From Pseudomonadota bacterium (GTDB taxonomy: Bacteria; Pseudomonadota; Alphaproteobacteria; Rhizobiales; Xanthobacteraceae), in assembly GCA_023387695.1 (NCBI GenBank), contig JAEWHT010000310.1:1-12565 (forward strand): DNA of 12,565 nt, given 5' to 3'. Under the pieces are notes generated by a model. The model made no database searches. It had not been told where the DNA came from and was given only the letters and a program-made list of their open reading frames with translations. The position numbers and the translations under genes were made by a program. Within the stretch, counting starts at the first letter, position 1. Each line of letters starts with the position of its first letter. Positions 7,857-12,565 of this stretch are shown in pieces.

Positions 7857-8714
7857 GTGAACTGGCTCTGGCAGATCTTCGATCCCGCCACGATCGGGGC
7901 ATTCTTCACCCAGTTCCGCAGTGAGATGGCCGAGCCGACCTTCTGGATCGCGGTCGGCAAGATCATCTGGATCAACATCCTGCTGTCCGGCGACAACGCG
8001 CTGGTGATCGCGCTTGCCTGCCGCGGCCTGAAGCCGCGGCATCGGCTGTGGGGCATGGTGCTCGGCGCAGGCGCCGCGGTGCTGTTGCGGATCATCTTCA
8101 CCGGCATCGTCGCGAGCCTGATGGCGCTGCCGTACCTCAAGCTCGTTGGCGGCCTCGCGCTGATCGTGATCGCGGCCAAGCTGCTCGTGCCTGAAAACGA
8201 GGAAGAGGACGTCGAGTCCGCCTCGCATCTGTGGCAGGCGGTGCAAATCGTCGTTGTTGCCGACATCATCATGAGTCTGGACAACGTCATTGCGGTTGCC
8301 GCGGCCGCCAATGGCAGCGTGCCACTGCTGGTGCTGGGCCTTGCCATCAGCGTGCCGTTGATCGTCGCCGGCGCGGCGCTGATCATGGCGTTGCTCTCGA
8401 AGCTGCCGATCCTCGTCTGGGCCGGTGCTGCGCTGCTCGGCTGGATCGCAGGCGAGGTGATCGCGACCGATCCCGGCGTCACGCCGAAGCTGCATTCGCT
8501 GTTCGACGGTCCGCTCGGCGCTTCCCTGGACAAGATGCTCGGCAGCCTGCACATCCCGCCGCAATTCGCCCACGACGGCGCGGGTCCCGAATATGTATGT
8601 GCGGCGCTTGGTGTCGTGGTCGTGCTGTTGGTCGGCTCGATTTGGCGCCGCCGCAGCATGCAAGCCGCCGCGCTCGAATCATCCGAGCGCCATGCCAAGG
8701 CTTCGGCGGAGTAA
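7857..8714 (+). CDS. TerC/YjbE family integral membrane protein (putative metal transport)
   Basis: A 285-residue inner-membrane protein of the TerC family, YjbE-type subgroup. It has about seven hydrophobic segments (roughly 29-51, 66-88, 94-111, 126-150, 156-178, 183-202, 246-263). The family hallmark is seen as two inverted-repeat motifs with acidic-Asn pairs in the membrane: LLSGDNALVIALA (D46, N47) and IIMSLDNVIAVAA (D142, N143). An acidic loop NEEEDVE (113-120) separates the halves. Relatives export manganese or load metals onto exported enzymes; the substrate here is not determined. Start is GTG at 7857 with AGGGGA a few bases upstream. The gene ends 3 bp from the convergent ppx gene. 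The 38-bp gap after ndk has no room for a manganese riboswitch. Confidence 0.88.
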   Translation: MNWLWQIFDPATIGAFFTQFRSEMAEPTFWIAVGKIIWINILLSGDNALVIALACRGLKPRHRLWGMVLGAGAAVLLRIIFTGIVASLMALPYLKLVGGLALIVIAAKLLVPENEEEDVESASHLWQAVQIVVVADIIMSLDNVIAVAAAANGSVPLLVLGLAISVPLIVAGAALIMALLSKLPILVWAGAALLGWIAGEVIATDPGVTPKLHSLFDGPLGASLDKMLGSLHIPPQFAHDGAGPEYVCAALGVVVVLLVGSIWRRRSMQAAALESSERHAKASAE

Positions 8715-8717
8715 GTT

Positions 8718-10220
8718 CTAGCGCCTGACGATCGAACCGCTACGCCCGATCAATCGCGCGAGCTGCTTGAAGCGGCTGCCGACACGGTCGGCGACGAGAT
8801 CGCCGAGCCTGTGCTCGAACACCAGCATCAGTTTGCGCCCCTGGCTGCGGAAATGCGTGGCCGGCAGGACGCCCGGGCGCGCGGCTGAGATCAGATGCGC
8901 GACACGGAACGCCGCACCTAACAGGCGGGCGCGTTCGAGCTGCGCCGGCGTCAGCAATTCCTGCATGGTCAGCGGCGGCTGGTTCTCTTCGCTGAGGCCC
9001 GCATAGCGATAGAATACCGACAGTCCGACGAAGGCGCGCTCGCGGTGGTCGATCGCGCCGAAATTGGCGTTGACCACGAGGCTCAGCGTCTGCTCGCCGC
9101 GATGATCGGGATGGACGCGCCAGCCGATGTCGGACAGCAGACAGGCGGTGTGGCGCAGGCGCCGGTCCTCTTCGGTCTCGCGCAGCTTGACGACGCGCGC
9201 CAGCCGATCGGTCCAGGCAATCAGCTCACGGGCGTGCTTTGCCGAGCGCGAGAGCAATTGGTTCAGCTCCTCGGCGGCGCAGATCAACCCGTCCTTGTTG
9301 CGCTCGGAGTCCGGCAGCTTCTCGTGCAGCAAGCCTTCGCGCACGCCGAAGGTCGAGAACACGATGGTCTTCGGCTTCGCGACCCGGATGATGTGCTCGA
9401 GCACGAGTGCGGCGTAGGTGAGGAGAGGGCGCCGCGCATCGGCGACAACCTCGATATCGGCGAGCATGTCGACGGCGGCCAGCCGCCGCAGGCGGCGGGC
9501 GAAATCGAGTGCTTCGGCTGCTGGAATCGAATAGCCGTGCATCACCTGGAGCGGGTAGCCACTCTGGATGATGTGAATGCGGGCGAGTGCGCGCCAGGTG
9601 CCGCCGACGGCGTAGAAGGTGCGGCCACGGCCGGCGGCGAGCAGCGGGACATCGTCGATCGCCTCGCGCACGATGCGATCGGCGCGCTTGAGCGATTTGT
9701 GCGCGAGGTCCTGGAGTGCGAGGCCACCGAGTGGCAGCGTCACACCGCTGCGCACGCTGTTCCTGCGCACGTCGATCAATTCGAGCGAACCGCCGCCGAG
9801 ATCGCCGACGATGCCGTCGGGATGATGGATGCCCGAGATCACGCCGAGCGCCGACAGTTTTGCTTCGCGCGGGCCCGACAGGATCTCGATCTTGACGGCG
9901 CAGATGCGCTCGGCCTTCGCAATGAAGTCGGGACCGTTGGAGGCATCGCGGCAGGCTGCGGTCGCGATCGCGAACACGCGACCGACCTGCATCACGCGGC
10001 ACAGCGCGCGAAAACGCTTCAGCGAGGTCAGCGCCTTGTCGACGGCATCGGGCGCAAGCAGGCCCGTGCTCTGCACCTCGCGCCCGAGACCGCACAGCGT
10101 CTTCTCGTTGAAGATCGGAATCAGGCTCCGCGTCAGTCCCTCGTAGACGACGAGACGAACCGAGTTGGAGCCGATGTCGATGACCGCGACGCTAGCGCCA
10201 CGCTTGCGCGGCCGTTTCAC
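8718..10220 (-). CDS. ppx: Ppx/GppA family phosphatase (exopolyphosphatase / guanosine pentaphosphatase)
   Basis: A 500-residue cytosolic enzyme of the ASKHA-fold Ppx/GppA family, which hydrolyses terminal phosphates of polyphosphate or converts pppGpp to ppGpp. Seen in order: phosphate-binding VIDIGSNSVRLVVY (13-26), ATAACRDASNG (86-96), ILSGPREAKLSALGV with the likely catalytic E119 (113-127), GDLGGGSLELI (139-149), VGGTWRAL (205-212) and GVREG (292-296). The C-terminal part (about 305-500) includes an HD-like helical stretch around H357-H373. Length fits the long two-domain form. Start is GTG with GGAGAAG six nt upstream. The ppk stop is 15 bp before it, so the two form an operon. Sequence alone cannot tell Ppx from GppA activity; the ppk partner favours polyphosphate. 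Confidence 0.93.
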   Translation of the reverse strand: MKRPRKRGASVAVIDIGSNSVRLVVYEGLTRSLIPIFNEKTLCGLGREVQSTGLLAPDAVDKALTSLKRFRALCRVMQVGRVFAIATAACRDASNGPDFIAKAERICAVKIEILSGPREAKLSALGVISGIHHPDGIVGDLGGGSLELIDVRRNSVRSGVTLPLGGLALQDLAHKSLKRADRIVREAIDDVPLLAAGRGRTFYAVGGTWRALARIHIIQSGYPLQVMHGYSIPAAEALDFARRLRRLAAVDMLADIEVVADARRPLLTYAALVLEHIIRVAKPKTIVFSTFGVREGLLHEKLPDSERNKDGLICAAEELNQLLSRSAKHARELIAWTDRLARVVKLRETEEDRRLRHTACLLSDIGWRVHPDHRGEQTLSLVVNANFGAIDHRERAFVGLSVFYRYAGLSEENQPPLTMQELLTPAQLERARLLGAAFRVAHLISAARPGVLPATHFRSQGRKLMLVFEHRLGDLVADRVGSRFKQLARLIGRSGSIVRR

Positions 10221-10235
10221 GGCAAGCTTCTCCGG

Positions 10236-12440
10236 TCATGACTGATGGCGTTCGTTTCGGCGCGTGAGACGACGCGGCGAGGATTCCTTGAGCGACTTTC
10301 CACGGCCAGACAGACTCGGATTTGTCATGAAGTAGTTGTGCACGTTGAAAGGCTCCTCGCCCTTCGCGGCCTTCATACGCGTTGAGGACCCGTCCGGCAA
10401 CAATTGCCAGCTCTGCTCATTGTCCTTCAGATTCGCGACCATGATCTGTTCGAGAACCTGCTGATGCACCGTGGGATTTTGCAGCGGACACAATACCTCG
10501 ACGCGGCGGTCGAGGTTGCGCGGCATCATATCGGCCGACGAGATATACACAGCCGCTTTCGCGCTCGGCAGGCCCTGGCCCATGCCGAAGCAGTAGATTC
10601 GGCCGTGCTCGAGGAACCGTCCGATGATCGACTTGACGCGGATGTTCTCCGACAGGCCGGGGATGCCGGGGCGGAGGCAGCAGATACCGCGCACGACAAG
10701 TTCGACCTGCACGCCGGCCTGTGAGGCCTCGTAGAGCGCGTCGATGATATCGGGATCGACGAGCGCATTCATCTTCATCCAGACCGCGCCGGGCTTGCCG
10801 TGACGTGCGTGCTCGGTCTCGCCCTGGATGTGCTCGATGATGCGCTTGCGCAAAGTCAGCGGCGACACCGCCATCTTTTCGAGATCGCTCGGCGCGGCAT
10901 AGCCCGTGATGAAGTTGAACACGCGCGCGGCGTCGCGGCCGATCGTCGGCTCCGAGGTGAAGTAGGAGAGGTCCGTATAAATACGCGCGGTGACCGGATG
11001 ATAGTTGCCGGTGCCGGTATGGACGTAGGTGGTGAGGCTGCCGCCCTCGCGACGCACCACCATCGAAAGCTTGGCGTGCGTCTTCAATTCGAGGAAGCCG
11101 TAGACGACCTGCACGCCGGCGCGTTCGAGATCGCGCGCCCAGCGGATGTTGGCCTCTTCGTCGAAGCGCGCCTTCAGTTCGATCAGCGCGGTGACGGATT
11201 TGCCGGCTTCGGCAGCTTCGGCCAGCGCGCGCACGATCGGCGAATTGTTGGAGGTGCGGTAGAGCGTCTGCTTGATTGCGACGACATCAGGATCGCGCGC
11301 GGCCTGTTGCAGGAACTGCACGACCACGTCGAAGGATTCGTAGGGATGATGGACGATGAGGTCCTTCTGCCTGATCGCAGCAAAGATGTCGCCGCCATGC
11401 TCACGCACGCGCTCGGGATGGCGCGGCACGTAAGGCGTGAATTCGAGATCGGGCCGGTCGAGACGCGTGAGCTGCGACAGCTCGTTCATGGCTTGCACGC
11501 CGTCAACCAGGAACACCTCGTCATCGGCCGCCGACAACGCGTGCTGCACGAAGTTGCGCAACTCCTCCGGCATCTTGGCGTCGATCTCGAGCCGGATCAC
11601 CGATCCGCGACGACGCCGCTTCAGTGCGGTCTCGAACAGGCGGACGAGGTCTTCGGCCTCTTCCTCGATTTCGAGTTCGGAGTCGCGGATGATGCGGAAG
11701 GCGCCCTGGCCGTGAAGACTGTAGCCGGGGAACAGGCGGTTGATGAACAGGCCCGTCGCCTGCTCCAGTGAAATCAGGCGGACCTTGTTCTCGGCCGGCA
11801 GGCGGATGAAGCGATCGATCTTGCCGGGCATGCGGATCAGCGCGTTCATCGGCTTGCCGTCGGCCTCGCGCGTGAGTTGTAGCGCGATGGTGAAACCGAG
11901 GCTCGGGATGAACGGGAAGGGGTGGGCCGGATCGATCGCGAGCGGCGTCAGCAGCGGGAACACGTTGTTGAGGAAATAATCCTCGAGCCAGGTCCGCTCA
12001 GCCTTGGTGACCTCCTTGCCGTCGACCAGCACGATGCCGACGCCAGCAAGGGTGCCGCGCAAATCGCCCCAGATCGCCTGCTGGTCGCTGGCAAGCTGGG
12101 AGACGGTCCGGTTGATCAAGGCCAGCTGCTCGGAGGGCGTCAGCCCATCGGGGGCGCGCTCCGCAATGCCCTCGCGCACCTGCGCCTTGATACCGGCGAC
12201 GCGGACCATGAAGAACTCGTCGAGGTTATTTGCAGAAATCGACAGGAATCGTACCCGCTCCAGCACGGGATGGTTGGCGTTGACCGATTCCTCGAGGACG
12301 CGCCGGTTGAAATGAAGCCAGGATAGCTCGCGGTTGATGAATCGCTCGGGGCTGGAGGCGATCGCCGGCAGGCTCTCGGCTTCCGTAGCTTTCTCTTTCG
12401 TTTCAATAGCTTGCGCGGAATCCATGAGAAGTCGGTCCAT
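10236..12440 (-). CDS. ppk1: Polyphosphate kinase 1
   Basis: A 734-residue PPK1, which reversibly makes inorganic polyphosphate from the ATP gamma phosphate. Domains in order: N domain from FINRELSWLHFNRRVLEE (34-51), head domain (about 135-340), and two phospholipase-D-like catalytic domains (about 345-510 and 515-700). Key elements seen are nucleotide/phosphate-binding YRTSNNSPIV (394-403), metal-site ARFDEEANI with R425, the autophosphorylated H455 in ELKTHAKLSM, TGTGNYH (475-481) and the second conserved H612 in FLEHGRIYCF. No key residue is missing. Two starts are possible: ATG 12440 (MDRLLMDSAQ) and ATG 12425 (MDSAQAIE); neither has a strong ribosome site, and the weakly G-rich TTGGGGCG slightly favours 12440. 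It leads the ppk-ppx operon; a Pho box lies about 60 bp upstream. Confidence 0.96.
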   Translation of the reverse strand: MDRLLMDSAQAIETKEKATEAESLPAIASSPERFINRELSWLHFNRRVLEESVNANHPVLERVRFLSISANNLDEFFMVRVAGIKAQVREGIAERAPDGLTPSEQLALINRTVSQLASDQQAIWGDLRGTLAGVGIVLVDGKEVTKAERTWLEDYFLNNVFPLLTPLAIDPAHPFPFIPSLGFTIALQLTREADGKPMNALIRMPGKIDRFIRLPAENKVRLISLEQATGLFINRLFPGYSLHGQGAFRIIRDSELEIEEEAEDLVRLFETALKRRRRGSVIRLEIDAKMPEELRNFVQHALSAADDEVFLVDGVQAMNELSQLTRLDRPDLEFTPYVPRHPERVREHGGDIFAAIRQKDLIVHHPYESFDVVVQFLQQAARDPDVVAIKQTLYRTSNNSPIVRALAEAAEAGKSVTALIELKARFDEEANIRWARDLERAGVQVVYGFLELKTHAKLSMVVRREGGSLTTYVHTGTGNYHPVTARIYTDLSYFTSEPTIGRDAARVFNFITGYAAPSDLEKMAVSPLTLRKRIIEHIQGETEHARHGKPGAVWMKMNALVDPDIIDALYEASQAGVQVELVVRGICCLRPGIPGLSENIRVKSIIGRFLEHGRIYCFGMGQGLPSAKAAVYISSADMMPRNLDRRVEVLCPLQNPTVHQQVLEQIMVANLKDNEQSWQLLPDGSSTRMKAAKGEEPFNVHNYFMTNPSLSGRGKSLKESSPRRLTRRNERHQS

Positions 12441-12454
12441 CCAGTTCGCCCCAA

Positions 12455-12473
12455 TTTGCGACTTATGCGCAAA
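12455..12473. promoter_or_regulatory. Palindrome TTTGCG-N7-CGCAAA upstream of ppk
   Basis: TTTGCG (12455-12460) and CGCAAA (12468-12473) are a perfect 6-bp inverted repeat with a 7-nt spacer, 15 bp before the ppk ATG at 12440. It could be an operator or a leader-RNA stem. I do not recognise the regulator. Confidence 0.25.
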
Positions 12474-12490
12474 ACCGGCCGGAGCATGTG

Positions 12491-12565
12491 TTAGTGCGAT
12501 GACGTTTCGATGACATTGATGTTCCGCCGCCGCGCCGCGTCAAGCGGGCCCAAGAGGTCCTGAAT
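12491..12565 (-). other. Possible 3' end of an upstream minus-strand gene (24 codons)
   Basis: From the right edge a minus-strand frame reads IQDLLGPLDAARR and continues to SSH before TAA at 12493-12491. Third-position GC is high (about 19 of 24), as in real genes of this window, but no family is recognisable from 24 residues. It could equally be a chance frame in the ppk promoter region. The Pho box lies within it. Confidence 0.2.
12499..12516 (-). promoter_or_regulatory. Candidate PhoB-binding Pho box for ppk-ppx
   Basis: On the minus strand the bases read ATGTCAT CGAA ACGTCAT, two 7-mers spaced with the 11-bp period of a Pho box (consensus CTGTCAT-N4-CTGTCAT); 11 of 14 consensus positions match. 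It faces ppk and lies 59 bp upstream of its ATG. ppk is a known phosphate-starvation gene in several bacteria, which makes the match plausible. No clear -10 box was found at the expected distance. Confidence 0.5.

Noticed and set aside
9045..10241. 398-codon plus-strand frame opposite ppx
   Set aside because: It is a GC-driven shadow of ppx with low-complexity composition and no family resemblance.

Overview
The window looks like chromosomal core-genome DNA from a high-GC alphaproteobacterium, most likely Bradyrhizobium or a close relative (Nitrobacteraceae). This rests on the divergent lptF / pepA-holC arrangement, the ppk-ppx pair, the GC-rich codon use in every gene, and the rhizobial flavour of several proteins. 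The genus is inferred from recalled family resemblance, not from a search.

Left part (1-2991): the first 12 codons of lptF (LPS export permease) run off the left edge on the minus strand. A 339-bp intergenic region separates it from pepA (M17 leucyl aminopeptidase), which is followed 6 bp later by holC (DNA polymerase III chi subunit) and then by a BamE-like lipoprotein. Middle (3004-4506): an N-terminally truncated SAM-methyltransferase remnant on the minus strand is divergent from an orphan periplasmic substrate-binding protein. Next (4513-6611), on the minus strand, lie a two-domain ABC-F translation factor and, upstream of it, a 59-residue protein whose core resembles the anti-sigma factor NepR. 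After a strong rho-independent terminator comes a small secreted Gly/Trp/His-rich protein (6831-7085, minus).

Right part (7396-12565): ndk and a TerC/YjbE-family membrane protein read rightward and meet, tail to tail, the leftward ppk1-ppx operon (polyphosphate kinase and exopolyphosphatase/guanosine pentaphosphatase family). Upstream of ppk is a good two-repeat Pho-box match, which would place polyphosphate metabolism under phosphate-starvation control.

Most genes are housekeeping: protein turnover, replication, translation, nucleotide and polyphosphate metabolism, envelope biogenesis. I did not find a CRISPR array, tRNA, rRNA, insertion sequence, prophage or a clearly new multi-gene system. 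The points most worth a second look are the Pho box, the NepR-like small ORF, the methyltransferase remnant next to an orphan binding protein, and several stop-codon hairpins and operator-like palindromes.
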